Shown: positions 9,590-18,365, counted from the first letter of the stretch. The stretch: 64,000 nucleotides of DNA from Edaphobacter sp. 4G125 (GCF_014274685.1 NZ_CP060393.1:927501-991500), one strand, 5' to 3'. Notes: generated by a model from the sequence alone, not told the origin. Numbers and translations are program-made.

Positions 9590-11110
9590 TTATCTCTGGC
9601 TCAGCGCCTGTAGCCAGGGGCTTGCAGGAGTGGCCAGGGCTTGTCGATCGAGATTCATGCCGTCGTGTTCGGGTACGGTGTAGGTCGCAAAGAAGATCTG
9701 TAGCTGCCGACTTAATTTCTTGATAAGGACGGCGTATTCTGGCTTGGTGTAGAGGTTCTCTGTTTCACGAGGATCTGCCTTGAGATCGTAGAGCTCGTTC
9801 GGGAAGCTGACCCCACGATAGGGATAGCGAAGAATGAGTTTGTATCCATCCGTCCGAATCATTCGCGCATTCCCATATTCACAGACGATTGTGTTGCGTT
9901 CGAGCGTGGTTTTCCCGCGAAGGTGGCTGAGATAAGACATACCGGGTGAGTTGATCTTCTGCGCAACTTCAGTGGCGGGCGTGGCATTCGCTACTTCCAG
10001 CAGAGTGGCAAAGAGGTCGCAGTGATTCACGGGGAGTTCAGAGGTGAGTCCTTGCGGAATGGCTCCGTTGGGCCACGACAGAGCACATGGAACGCGAATC
10101 GATTCTTCGAGGAAGTTTTGCGGGATGGTGGCGTTGCCTTTCTCCCACATGCCGTGGTGTCCGGCGTTGAGCCCGTGGTCGCCGGTATAGATGACGAGCG
10201 TATTGTCGAGCTGCCCGCGTGATTCCAATTCGTCGAGGACTCTTCCAACTTCGCAGTCGATAGAAGAGGCAGCAGCGTAGTACTGCTCGTGCTTTGCTCG
10301 TTCCTCGGCAGGATTGGAGGAGACAGGAAGGATGGTTTTTCCGTGAACGCTGTTGAAGGTTTCGTGCGGAATGTCGCGGAAGGTCGCATCGTTGTATTGA
10401 GCGACGAGTTCGTTTGGCATCTGTGTGTGCGGAGAGTGCGTATCGGTGTAGCCAACAAAGAGGAAAAAGGGCTTGTTCCGAGTGGATGGATTCGATCCGT
10501 GGTCGCGAAGGAAACGAATGGCCTGATCGGTGAGCAGAGGAGACTGAAGGCCTTCGGCGGTGACGCGCTTTCCATTGTCGGAGAACTGCTGCGCACCGAA
10601 GTGGGGATACTGATTAACCCAGTAGCTGTACCAGGAATCGAATCCAGGGTGAGGTTCGCGCTCTTCTCCACAGTGCCATTTGCCGACGAGTCCGGTGTGA
10701 TATCCGGCGTCATGGAGTAGCTCGGAGAGGAGGGTTTGTCCCTTGAGCCAGGGATAGGCGTAGGCCTGTTTCGTCTCTTCGATCCAGTCGTGGATCCCGT
10801 GTTGCGAAGGCATGCGACCGGTGAAGAAGCTGGCGCGCGCAGGCGAGCAGACGGGGCAGGTAGTAAATGCGTTCTTCATGAGGACACCGCTCTGGGCGAT
10901 GCGGCTCATGTTGGGAGTGCGGACCTCAGAGTTGCCATAGGATTGCTGCAGCCATTGGCCGTGATCGTCTGTCAGAAAAACGAGGATGTTGGGCCGTGAC
11001 GCAGATGCGGACCTCTTCGTCTGAGCAGGAAGAGCAGCGGCATTTTCTGTGGTAGTGACAGAGAGTGCAGCGGTCGCGCTGAGTGATTTAAGAAATTGTC
11101 TGCGTTCCAC
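9590..11110 (-). CDS. Tat-exported type I sulfatase
   Basis: 506 aa from a GTG at 11110 with GGGGGG about 6 nt upstream. Residues 3-4 and following (RRQFLKSL) form a twin-arginine signal. Alkaline-phosphatase-superfamily features are clear: metal-binding Asp48-Asp49 in LTDDH, and the formylglycine motif C88-S-P-A-R92 in CPVCSPARASFFTGR. Cys88 is the residue oxidised to formylglycine by the maturation enzyme FGE/SUMF. Further landmarks are GKWHCG, the TGDHG metal-site loop and the C-terminal ELYDLKADPRETENL typical of arylsulfatase-like proteins. It removes sulfate esters, probably from glycans in the periplasm. The exact substrate is not readable. No FGE gene is in the window. Confidence 0.92.
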   Translation of the reverse strand: MERRQFLKSLSATAALSVTTTENAAALPAQTKRSASASRPNILVFLTDDHGQWLQQSYGNSEVRTPNMSRIAQSGVLMKNAFTTCPVCSPARASFFTGRMPSQHGIHDWIEETKQAYAYPWLKGQTLLSELLHDAGYHTGLVGKWHCGEEREPHPGFDSWYSYWVNQYPHFGAQQFSDNGKRVTAEGLQSPLLTDQAIRFLRDHGSNPSTRNKPFFLFVGYTDTHSPHTQMPNELVAQYNDATFRDIPHETFNSVHGKTILPVSSNPAEERAKHEQYYAAASSIDCEVGRVLDELESRGQLDNTLVIYTGDHGLNAGHHGMWEKGNATIPQNFLEESIRVPCALSWPNGAIPQGLTSELPVNHCDLFATLLEVANATPATEVAQKINSPGMSYLSHLRGKTTLERNTIVCEYGNARMIRTDGYKLILRYPYRGVSFPNELYDLKADPRETENLYTKPEYAVLIKKLSRQLQIFFATYTVPEHDGMNLDRQALATPASPWLQALSQR

Positions 11111-11182
11111 GCGTGTCCCCCCGATCTTTCTTTGACGTAGCTATGCTATCGGAAGATGGGCGGAAGGTCAGACAAACGCAGA

Positions 11183-11265
11183 TTCCTTCGACAAACTCAG
11201 GACAGGCTCTTCGACTTCGCAAGCCGCAAAAACACGGCTTGCTGCGCTCAGGATAACAACTATTT
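11183..11265. repeat. dispersed intergenic repeat, copy 3, with internal hairpin
   Basis: TTCCTTCGACAAACTCAGGA begins the copy. It then shares AGGACAGGCTCTTCGACTTC with copy 2 and ends CTGCGCTCAGGATAACAA. Between these arms lies an 8-bp hairpin, GCAAGCCG (11219-11226) with CGGCTTGC (11235-11242). It occupies the gap between the sulfatase start and the DUF4097 stop. Confidence 0.6.
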
Positions 11266-11278
11266 TGAATAACGTCGG

Positions 11279-13249
11279 CTAGCGGTTACGGGCGGCATCG
11301 CGATCGGCGGCTGCCTTGTCGGCGTCGCGTTCAGCCTTACTCAGGATCTTATCGATCTGTGACTGGGAGAGCGCACGGCCGCTGGGGCTGGTCGCGGTGC
11401 GTGTGCCATCGGTGCCGATAGAGATGCGAGTTCCATCTTTGCCGCGGTAAAACCTGGAGCCATCCGCGTTGCGCGTGTAGTGGGTTCCGTCGGCTCCCTG
11501 GTAGATGCGTGAACCGTCAGCTGCCGTGGTGAGGCGAGTGCCTTTGTTGATGTATGTGCTGGAACCGTCAGGGCTGGCGTTGATGCGGAGTCCGCTCTTG
11601 TCAATGATGACCGAGGTCCCGTCGTTGCCCTTGATGTTGACGCCGTTTCTACCCACGACGACGGATGAGCCATCGTTATCGTGGATCGAGATAGGAGGAG
11701 GCGGTGGAGGCGCAGGCGGAAGCGGCGCGATGGAGGCCTTCTTGATGGCGATGTCCCCATGGCTAGTGGTGATACGAACCAGTGGGCCGCCCTTGCCAAT
11801 CGTGCCGTTATAGCTCTTGTGATTGCTGTCGTCTGAACCCTGCTGCTGAAGCGAGAAGTCGTTTTCGAGGTCGCCATCGTTGGCATCGGCCTGTACCGAG
11901 AAGCTGGCCTTCTCCGGCATGGTCAGGTTGACGGAGCCGTTACGGTTCTCGACGGTGATGTTGCCAGCGGGCGGGGCACTGGTCAGGTCGATGCTTCCGT
12001 TACGGTTGGTAACTGAAATGTCGCCGGAGACGCGCTCAAGGTTGATGTCCTTGTTGCCGGTGGCGAGCGTGTAGGGGCCGACGATACGATCGCCGGAGAT
12101 ATCGGAAGAACTGATCTCCGTTTCGCCATCGAGCCGCGCAAGACGAAGGTCGGTGCGGCTGGTGTGGAACCGGATATCGCCGGTGATGCGCTCCAGGTGA
12201 GTGGTTCCGAAGAATTCGCCACTCATCGAGGCCGGACCGGAGATATCGGAGAGGGTGAGATCGCGGGCGCGACCTTCGATCGTGACAGCGCCGGTGATGC
12301 TATGGGCCGAGACGGAAGAATCGCCGTTGTTGATGCGCGTGTCGATGGGGCCCGTGATCGCTGTCAAGGAGACGTCGCCGTGGTTGGAGATGACGTTGAC
12401 GGGCGCCTTGATGGAGGCAATATGGACATCGCCACGATTGGCCGTTACGTTGACAGGAGCCGTTGCAGGCACGGTAATGCTGAGATCAGCCCGGCCACCG
12501 TCCATCGAGGGCAGTGTGAGCTTCAAGGTGGAGCCATCGGGTTCGAGCTTGGGAGAGAGCTGCTCGGCGCGTCTCTCAGCTTCGGAGTCGGAGCGGGTGT
12601 AGACCTGTTTGTGGACCTGAATATGGATCTGGTTATCGTCGCTGGTGCCGGCAACGACGACGTCGCCGCGAGGGCTGTTGATATCGAGCTTGGTCCCGGC
12701 GGTAAAAGCCTGGGTGAGGCTCTGATCGCTCTCGTGTTTGTCGCCGAGGAACTCGTCCATGTTGTCGGGATTCAGATTGAAGCTGTGACGGAACGCTCCC
12801 TGGTGAAAGCTTCCGAAAATCATTCCCAGGAAGCCGATCAGCAGCAGTAGAGCGAAGACTCCACCACCGAGCGAGCGGCGTCGAAACTGCGGCTCGCCAT
12901 CGTGGAAGTACCGGTCCCATCCCCACTCGAGAAGCATGACCGCACCGACACCGATCAGCAGCAAGGGCCACCAGTGTCCATACCAGGTCCAGAAGAAACG
13001 GGCCGAGATGTGGCCGGTCTGGATGAGAAAGAAGACGATTCCGATGGAGATGATCAGGAGCGGACCGACGATCGAGCTGCGGCGATTCGCGCGAAACTGT
13101 GCACGATAGGCTGCCTGTTGTGCGCGAACATACTCTCGCTGCAACCGGGCCTGATCACGCATGACACGGCGCTGATAACGCCAATCTCCCTGAGGCGGAG
13201 GGACCTGGGGGCCGGGGGGTGGTGGATAGGGCGGGGTCTGGTTTGCCAT
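11279..13249 (-). CDS. membrane protein with DUF4097 beta-strand repeats
   Basis: 656 aa from the ATG at 13249, 5 nt after the upstream stop; the open frame extends upstream without support. The N-terminus is Pro-rich, then charged. Three membrane helices follow (around residues 60-80, 90-107 and 120-140), resembling the LiaI/LiaF-like membrane region. The large extracytoplasmic part is a DUF4097 beta-helix-like domain built from GDV/GDI strands (SPRGDVVVAG, NRGDVHIAS, NHGDVSLTA and more). After a Pro-rich linker, the C-terminal 140 residues are tandem DG-centred repeats. It is the last gene of an operon with a B-box protein, anti-sigma factor and ECF sigma factor. By analogy to Lia/Psp-type modules it may act in envelope stress (inference). 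Confidence 0.82.
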   Translation of the reverse strand: MANQTPPYPPPPGPQVPPPQGDWRYQRRVMRDQARLQREYVRAQQAAYRAQFRANRRSSIVGPLLIISIGIVFFLIQTGHISARFFWTWYGHWWPLLLIGVGAVMLLEWGWDRYFHDGEPQFRRRSLGGGVFALLLLIGFLGMIFGSFHQGAFRHSFNLNPDNMDEFLGDKHESDQSLTQAFTAGTKLDINSPRGDVVVAGTSDDNQIHIQVHKQVYTRSDSEAERRAEQLSPKLEPDGSTLKLTLPSMDGGRADLSITVPATAPVNVTANRGDVHIASIKAPVNVISNHGDVSLTAITGPIDTRINNGDSSVSAHSITGAVTIEGRARDLTLSDISGPASMSGEFFGTTHLERITGDIRFHTSRTDLRLARLDGETEISSSDISGDRIVGPYTLATGNKDINLERVSGDISVTNRNGSIDLTSAPPAGNITVENRNGSVNLTMPEKASFSVQADANDGDLENDFSLQQQGSDDSNHKSYNGTIGKGGPLVRITTSHGDIAIKKASIAPLPPAPPPPPPISIHDNDGSSVVVGRNGVNIKGNDGTSVIIDKSGLRINASPDGSSTYINKGTRLTTAADGSRIYQGADGTHYTRNADGSRFYRGKDGTRISIGTDGTRTATSPSGRALSQSQIDKILSKAERDADKAAADRDAARNR

Positions 13250-13254
13250 GTCGT

Positions 13255-14430
13255 TCAGCGCCCTTCCTGGTCGGTGGAGTTGTCCTGAGTTGGAGGAACG
13301 ATAGAGGTTGAAACCGGTGGCGTGGCAGGCGGCACCGGAGGATAGACCGGCGCTCCGGAGGCCGGGTTGTACATGGTCTTCTCGGCGAGGATCATTACGC
13401 CGGCGACGATGATAAAGAGCGGCCAGCTGCGTCCCCACGAGAGGATGTCAAAGGAGGAGAGCAGAAACAGAACGCCGACCAGAATGACCCAGATGGAGCC
13501 TCGAAGAGCGGTGAAGAGGCGAACCCGGTAGAAGGCGGTTCCATCGTCGGCCAAAGTGCCTCCCATAGAGGTCATCTTGTGGACAAAGAGCCAGACGCCG
13601 AGCCCGATGAGAAAGAACGGGAAGAGCCGCTGCACGGGGAAGCCGTGAAAGAGTCCTACGTTTCCGACCAGGAAGAGGGCTCCCAGGCCGATGAGCCAGA
13701 TGGCTCCTGCAGGAAAACGGTTCCGCGGGTAGCCCGCATTGGGGTCAAAAGCTGGCGGAGTCACCACATAAGGTGCGGAATACGGCGTGTTGTACGGAGA
13801 ACCGCCGGTAAAGGTGTCCGCGGGGGCACCCCAGGTTGCTCCTGGAGGAGGGTAGCTGGCTGCTGGCGGAGTATAGGGCGCGGCGGGAGGCACCTCGGAA
13901 GCCGTTGTGCCGGAGGCCGGTTGGCTGGATGGCCATGATTTTCCAAAACCGAGGCGATCACCCAGGTCATTGAATCCGAATGGGTTGGGAAGAGCGGTGC
14001 CGTCGCGTCGGGCGCGAGCTGTCTGATAGGCCTCAAAGACTTGGTAGATCACCCAGCCAGCGACGAAGAGTCCAAAGATGCCATGTTCGTCCGAGAGGCT
14101 GACGAGGACGGCGAAGATGATGAGGTGGACAATTCCTTTGGCGTACTGGCCGTTGTACATGGCGCCTACACCGGGGATAAAGCCAAGCAGAGCAGCGAGT
14201 CCGGGGTTCGGTTCGCCGTTGGAAGGGGGCTGTCCGGCGGGTGCTCCTGGAGCGCCGGTCGGCGGAGGAGTGTAAGAAGAACTCTGTGAACCTCCGCTAA
14301 TCCGTGCCTCAAGACAAGGTTCGCAGAAAACGGCGGTACCGACGACGCGGGCGCACTCCTGGCAGAGAGCTTTGCCGCAGTTCTGGCAGAAGGCGATTCG
14401 TTCACGCTCTGGATGATTGGCGCAGTTCAT
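13255..14430 (-). CDS. B-box zinc-finger membrane protein
   Basis: 391 aa. Residues 1-45 hold a B-box-type zinc finger (C3, H6, C15, C18, C23, C26, C36, C39 in a CxxH...CxxC...CxxC...CxxC arrangement). A Pro/Gly-rich linker follows, then a helix pair near GFIPGVGAMYNGQYAKGIVH (a TM2-like motif), a second Pro/Tyr-rich linker, and four hydrophobic helices in the last 150 residues like the LiaF-type membrane domain. The ATG at 14430 overlaps the anti-sigma stop by 4 bases (ATGA), so translation is coupled. Bacterial B-box fingers are mostly found at the N-terminus of membrane proteins of unknown role. Confidence 0.82.
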   Translation of the reverse strand: MNCANHPERERIAFCQNCGKALCQECARVVGTAVFCEPCLEARISGGSQSSSYTPPPTGAPGAPAGQPPSNGEPNPGLAALLGFIPGVGAMYNGQYAKGIVHLIIFAVLVSLSDEHGIFGLFVAGWVIYQVFEAYQTARARRDGTALPNPFGFNDLGDRLGFGKSWPSSQPASGTTASEVPPAAPYTPPAASYPPPGATWGAPADTFTGGSPYNTPYSAPYVVTPPAFDPNAGYPRNRFPAGAIWLIGLGALFLVGNVGLFHGFPVQRLFPFFLIGLGVWLFVHKMTSMGGTLADDGTAFYRVRLFTALRGSIWVILVGVLFLLSSFDILSWGRSWPLFIIVAGVMILAEKTMYNPASGAPVYPPVPPATPPVSTSIVPPTQDNSTDQEGR

Positions 14431-15386
14431 GCCTGTCCCCCTTGCTCAATGGTGTTGAATATTATGGGAGTAAAAATAACAACAAAGGCTTGCTTTGGCT
14501 CATGACCGGGTCGGGGGGAAGATCCGGTCTGAGAGAAAGAATGTGATTCCGCGAGCGATGCGGTGAACTGCCGGGAGGGTTCGGGCCCAAGGGTACGGCT
14601 GCTGCCGGAGCGCTGACGAGAAGAGGGCTTTTGCTGGTTCTTCTGGCGCTGGTCGTTCTGGTTCTGATCTTGTGAAGGAGCATTCTGCGAGGGAGCCGGT
14701 GCAGTGTTGACCGGGGCCGAGGTGTCACTGTCACGCTGCAGATCGCGGACGCGAGACTCTAATTCATAGACAACACGTAGGTTATCGATGGAACGGACCA
14801 CTCGGGCGTTGGTGTCGTAGAAGCTGCGCTTGATGCTGGAGGGGGTGAAGTCGCTGACGCGGAGCTGCGTGATGCGGATTCCAGTCAGGTTGAGCGTGAG
14901 TGCGATCGAGAAGAACGCCATCGCCGCCGTCATGGCAAGACGGGGTTGCATCAGCGCCTGAGCCAAAGCCTGTGGCCGGAAGGCGTTCCGCATACGTTGC
15001 CGGAAAGAAATCACATTGGCTCTGCCATAACTTGCTGGAGCAGAAGCAACTGTTGCAAAGACCGGTTGCCCCAGAAGGGTATTGGGCTGTGCTGCCGAAA
15101 GCTCCGCGAGTGGGCCGGTTGTGGTCAGGATTCGCTCTAACAGAGCCGCGGAGGGTACCGGCCGCGCATCGTGCAGCTTGCTGAGCAGGTCAGCTCCCAG
15201 CTTGGCGTCGATGAACATGCGGGAGCAGTCCGGGCAAACAGAGAGGTGGCGGTCGAAGATGGCCTGGTCCTCAAGCGAGAGGGTCCGGTCAAGGGCGTCG
15301 GCCAGCATGGTCTCGCACTGAGCGCAGTGATCCGGGTCCGGAGACCGGGAAGGCTGCTTGCTACCGAATTGATTCATCTCTGCCAC
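14427..15386 (-). CDS. anti-sigma factor with zf-HC2 domain
   Basis: 319 aa from GTG 15386 (an in-frame ATG at 15377 is an alternative). The zinc anti-sigma motif H47-x3-C51-x2-C54 (HLSVCPDC) is preceded by H20-C21-x2-C24. One membrane helix lies around residues 148-170 (MTAAMAFFSIALTLNLTGI). The rest is a helical stretch with 'VVYELESRVRDLQRD' coiled-coil character and a Gln/Ser/Asn-rich disordered tail. It begins 24 nt after the stop of the ECF sigma gene, so it should bind and inhibit that sigma factor from the membrane. Confidence 0.87.
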   Translation of the reverse strand: MAEMNQFGSKQPSRSPDPDHCAQCETMLADALDRTLSLEDQAIFDRHLSVCPDCSRMFIDAKLGADLLSKLHDARPVPSAALLERILTTTGPLAELSAAQPNTLLGQPVFATVASAPASYGRANVISFRQRMRNAFRPQALAQALMQPRLAMTAAMAFFSIALTLNLTGIRITQLRVSDFTPSSIKRSFYDTNARVVRSIDNLRVVYELESRVRDLQRDSDTSAPVNTAPAPSQNAPSQDQNQNDQRQKNQQKPSSRQRSGSSRTLGPEPSRQFTASLAESHSFSQTGSSPRPGHEPKQAFVVIFTPIIFNTIEQGGQA

Positions 15387-15410
15387 CTGAAACCACCTCG
15401 CTCCCTATCC

Positions 15411-16229
15411 TTACATCATCTGTTGTTTTTCTATACGTTGTAACAGCCTTGCAAGTTCCCCGCGACCACGACTGATGCGGCTTTTTACGGTCCCTTCGGG
15501 GATGCGCAGAACCTGTGCAATATCTTTGTAATCCATGTCTTCAAGGTCCCGAAGGATAACAGCCTCGCGCAGTTCTGGGGAGAGCTGTTTCAGGGCGCTC
15601 TGAATCCGGGTCTTGAGTTCGAGAGAAGCAAACTGCTGCTCCTGAGACTTGCGCGTATCAGCCAACCGCTCAGCCATGGTGGGTCCATCGTCTTCGCCAT
15701 CGAGAGTTGCATCGAGAGAATCGGAAGCGCGATCGAGCCGGGTGCGGCGGAAGTGATCAACGAGAAGGTTGCGGGCCAGGGTTGTGATCCAAGTCTGGAA
15801 GCTGCCCTTCTGCAGGTCGAAGCTGGAGAGATTCTTATAGAGCTTGAGGAAGACATCCTGAGTGAGGTCTTCGGCATCGGTGGAGGATCCAGTAAAGCGA
15901 TAGCAGATCGCATAGATACGCCGATGCTGCGAGACGACGAGCTGCTGCCATGCCTGGCCGTCGCCGGCGATGCATTGCCGAACCAGCCGGTTTATGGCTT
16001 CCTGTGCCGCATCTTGTGCAGAGTCGTGTCCTGGCGTGCGCTCCAATGTGGCCTCAACCGATTTCGGCGGTTGTATGAGTTTACCGCGTGAACCAGTTGG
16101 AATCGCAGGAATAGACTTTGGGTTATCCGGGGTGAAACGGGCGGTGTTCGCGCGGAGCGATCTCGCGCGAATGGTCCGGCCAGTGATGCGGTGGCTCGGG
16201 GTAGGAAGCGCAATGGAAAGGACGCCCAT
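15411..16229 (-). CDS. ECF-type RNA polymerase sigma factor
   Basis: 272 aa if started at the ATG at 16229. Sigma region 2 is at about residues 85-155 (AINRLVRQCIAGDGQAWQQL, then DAEDLTQDVFLKLYKNLSSF and TWITTLARNLLVDHFRR). Region 4 is at about 205-262 (LSPELREAVILRDLEDMDYK and the recognition helix IPEGTVKSRISRGR). The first 75 residues are poorly conserved and basic, so the true start may lie further in. The proposed ATG sits inside a hairpin (16220-16253). It is the first gene of the four-gene operon that runs to 11279 and is presumably held by the adjacent anti-sigma factor. Confidence 0.88.
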   Translation of the reverse strand: MGVLSIALPTPSHRITGRTIRARSLRANTARFTPDNPKSIPAIPTGSRGKLIQPPKSVEATLERTPGHDSAQDAAQEAINRLVRQCIAGDGQAWQQLVVSQHRRIYAICYRFTGSSTDAEDLTQDVFLKLYKNLSSFDLQKGSFQTWITTLARNLLVDHFRRTRLDRASDSLDATLDGEDDGPTMAERLADTRKSQEQQFASLELKTRIQSALKQLSPELREAVILRDLEDMDYKDIAQVLRIPEGTVKSRISRGRGELARLLQRIEKQQMM

Positions 16230-16253
16230 GCGCAGGTATACGCAAGGGCGTCC
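16220..16253 (-). terminator. hairpin between sodC and the ECF sigma gene
   Basis: An 8-bp perfect stem (GGACGCCC at 16220-16227 with GGGCGTCC at 16246-16253), 18-nt loop. Read on the minus strand it follows the sodC stop by about 36 nt, and the 3' arm is followed by TTTCC. It could terminate sodC. The first possible ATG of the sigma gene (16229-16227) overlaps the 3' arm, so it may also affect translation. Confidence 0.5.
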
Positions 16254-16288
16254 AGATAGTTCAATCGAAGAGATCTGTTATTTACAGG

Positions 16289-16819
16289 CTATTTAGGGGC
16301 CACAATGACACCACAGGCGATACGGTTGCCAGCGTTGCCGGTGGGGTCGGTCTTCATGTCGTCCGCTTTCTCATGGACCATGATGGAGGTTCCACCATTG
16401 GCGAAGAGGGAATCGGAGGCGGTGGGGTCGAGCGAAAGATAGTCGACCTTGAAGGTTGATGAGGCAGTGCCATCGGGGCCGACTGCAACGTTATGGGGTA
16501 GGTCGCCGTTGTGATGTCCCATGGGATTTTCGATGCCATGCTTTTTCTCCGCAGGGTTGAAATGGCCACCGGCGGTCTTGAAATCGGGCGCATCGCAGAC
16601 AGCGTGTTCATGGATATGAACTGCGTGGTCTCCTGGGGGAAGGTTCTTCAGCTTCAGCTTGATGACGACGCCATTCTTCTTGGCTGGGCTGAAGCTCGCA
16701 GTTCCGGCGTCCTGACCGGAGCTGGTCTTCAGGGGAACGGTGATGCCCCCTTTGGCCTTGGCAAAGGCTGCGGGCGTGACGGCGAGGCTGACGGCGAGGA
16801 TTGCTGCGGAAATACGCAT
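16289..16819 (-). CDS. sodC: periplasmic Cu/Zn superoxide dismutase
   Basis: 176 aa with a signal peptide (residues 1-20, cut after AFA). It dismutates superoxide to peroxide and oxygen in the periplasm. Ligands are in place: copper His68, His70 (AVHIHEHAVC) and His149 (IMVHEKADD); the bridging His86 in GGHFNP; zinc His94, a His at 102/103 and Asp106. Cys75 and Cys169 can form the conserved disulfide. AGGAG precedes the ATG by 9 nt. Length is normal for bacterial SodC. It is probably transcribed alone. Confidence 0.94.
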   Translation of the reverse strand: MRISAAILAVSLAVTPAAFAKAKGGITVPLKTSSGQDAGTASFSPAKKNGVVIKLKLKNLPPGDHAVHIHEHAVCDAPDFKTAGGHFNPAEKKHGIENPMGHHNGDLPHNVAVGPDGTASSTFKVDYLSLDPTASDSLFANGGTSIMVHEKADDMKTDPTGNAGNRIACGVIVAPK

Positions 16820-16900
16820 CGTGCTTTTCTCCTGAAAATGGTTCGCTGATGGTTCAGATGCCCAGAACGCGTGGAGGGGGCCAGTAGCAAACAGAATAAC

Positions 16901-18265
16901 TTAGAAACCGCCCGCCGCATTGAAGACCACCGTGATCATGGTATTCACCTCCACTGGGATGCCATCTAAAAGGTACGGCTGGTACTTCCACTGCTTGACG
17001 GCATCGAGCGCGGGTTTTGTGAAAGAAGGATTGGATGATTCGATCACTACGACACGGGAGACGGAGCCATCAGTGGCAATTTTGGCGTAGAGGTAGACCA
17101 TGCCCGAAAGGTGCTGCACTGTAGCACTCGCCGGGTATATCGGCTTTATCTGTGAAAGAACATGGCGTCGTAGCTCATCCGTCGATAGAGATACAGCTGC
17201 GAGATTTTCTGGCTGATTTTTGATTGTCGTTTGAAAGGGTAATGTGTAAGGGCCGCTGATTTGGATCGGATCTCCTGCCTTGGTTTTGGCTGTTATCCAT
17301 AAAAAATGGAGCACTTGTTCGCGAGCAAACTCGTTGAGTCGCGCGTTGTCGGAGTTCAATACGGAGACCTCTTTTGTCTCTCCCAGGTTATCTACGGATA
17401 CAAGCAGTGTGATATTGCCAGATGTTTTGCCCTTTGGCACGGATGGCCATGCAATCTCGCCGTGGGGCTTCGCCATTTTCTGGACAGTTGTAGCCGCAAT
17501 CGTGAAGGAAGCAAGTGGATTGACGTCAACTGCTGAGGCTGGCGTTGCAAAGAAGTCTTCCTTCTCTTTTGCTGGTTCCAGAAGCTCGATGTTTCCGACG
17601 AGCAGAGTATTCAGAAGACGCGAGATGTAGAGGTGCGGAACGAATTTGTCGCCGAAACGCTGGTAATTGTTGAACTTCATCTGATAGTCGGGACCGGTGA
17701 TTGTGGGGAGGAGAACATCTTTGGTGTTGGAAAAGCATAAAGTGGCGAACGGAGCGGCAGTTTCGGTGAGATGAATATTCACTGCCGCACAAGCGACTGG
17801 GGGTACGCCAGGGCTAAGTTCCCTTTGTTGCAGGTGAAGTCCGGGTTGTGCCCACCGGTTCGCGGGAACCGGATCTTCGATTGCCGTGACGAACATGGAG
17901 AGCCACTGAGGAAAGTAGTCTCCGGTTGTCTCATAATGCAGCCCCGATGCGTTGTGCGTGGTGACCTGGCGCAAATTGGGCGCGGTGACGATGCGCTTCC
18001 ATAGTGTCGGAGAGAGCCAGTATTCTTCGATCTCTGCCTGCCTAAACGAGTTCTCATCGAGGACGTCACGAACCTTGAGCTTGATATGAAAAGGTTCTGC
18101 CTTCGGCGCAGTGAGCGAAGACCTCGCCAGTGCCTTAGGAAGAACATCGGCAAGTGGAATGGAGACGAACTTTTGGTTCGGATTTGCCGGTGTCTGTGGA
18201 GAGAGGAAGGTAGAGGAAGACAGCAAGATGACCCAAACGAATGCGGCGCGTGGCATGGCTGCCAT
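16901..18265 (-). CDS. secreted/anchored protein with C-terminal TonB domain
   Basis: 454 aa from ATG 18265; the frame continues to a GTG at 18322, and an ATG at 18256 is also possible. An N-terminal hydrophobic segment (AAFVWVILLSSSTFLSP) is a signal peptide or anchor. Residues of about 30-330 form an unrecognised domain. The last 80 residues are a TonB C-terminal fold: PIYPASATVQHLSGMVYLYA, then TDGSVSRVVVIESS and ALDAVKQWKYQPYLLDGIPV. A weaker copy of the same pattern precedes it (AWPSVPKGKTSGNITLLVS... VDNLGETKEVSVLNSDN...FLWITAK). Classical TonB has a Pro-rich linker after one helix. That linker is missing here, so energy transduction is uncertain. Window context includes four TonB-dependent receptors. 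Confidence 0.75.
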   Translation of the reverse strand: MAAMPRAAFVWVILLSSSTFLSPQTPANPNQKFVSIPLADVLPKALARSSLTAPKAEPFHIKLKVRDVLDENSFRQAEIEEYWLSPTLWKRIVTAPNLRQVTTHNASGLHYETTGDYFPQWLSMFVTAIEDPVPANRWAQPGLHLQQRELSPGVPPVACAAVNIHLTETAAPFATLCFSNTKDVLLPTITGPDYQMKFNNYQRFGDKFVPHLYISRLLNTLLVGNIELLEPAKEKEDFFATPASAVDVNPLASFTIAATTVQKMAKPHGEIAWPSVPKGKTSGNITLLVSVDNLGETKEVSVLNSDNARLNEFAREQVLHFLWITAKTKAGDPIQISGPYTLPFQTTIKNQPENLAAVSLSTDELRRHVLSQIKPIYPASATVQHLSGMVYLYAKIATDGSVSRVVVIESSNPSFTKPALDAVKQWKYQPYLLDGIPVEVNTMITVVFNAAGGF

Positions 18266-18365
18266 TATTCGAAAGCGTGCAGCGAATGACAAGAGAAATG
18301 GATTCTTACATTTATAGAGCACGGGATGTGGTGTAATTTAGCCGCGTCGAATCGGAGGATGGACG

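Noticed and set aside
12164-12850. 228-codon plus-strand frame antisense to the DUF4097 gene
   Set aside because: Low-complexity Gly/Asp/Val composition from the opposite strand of a GC-rich repetitive gene; the minus-strand product is clearly the real one.
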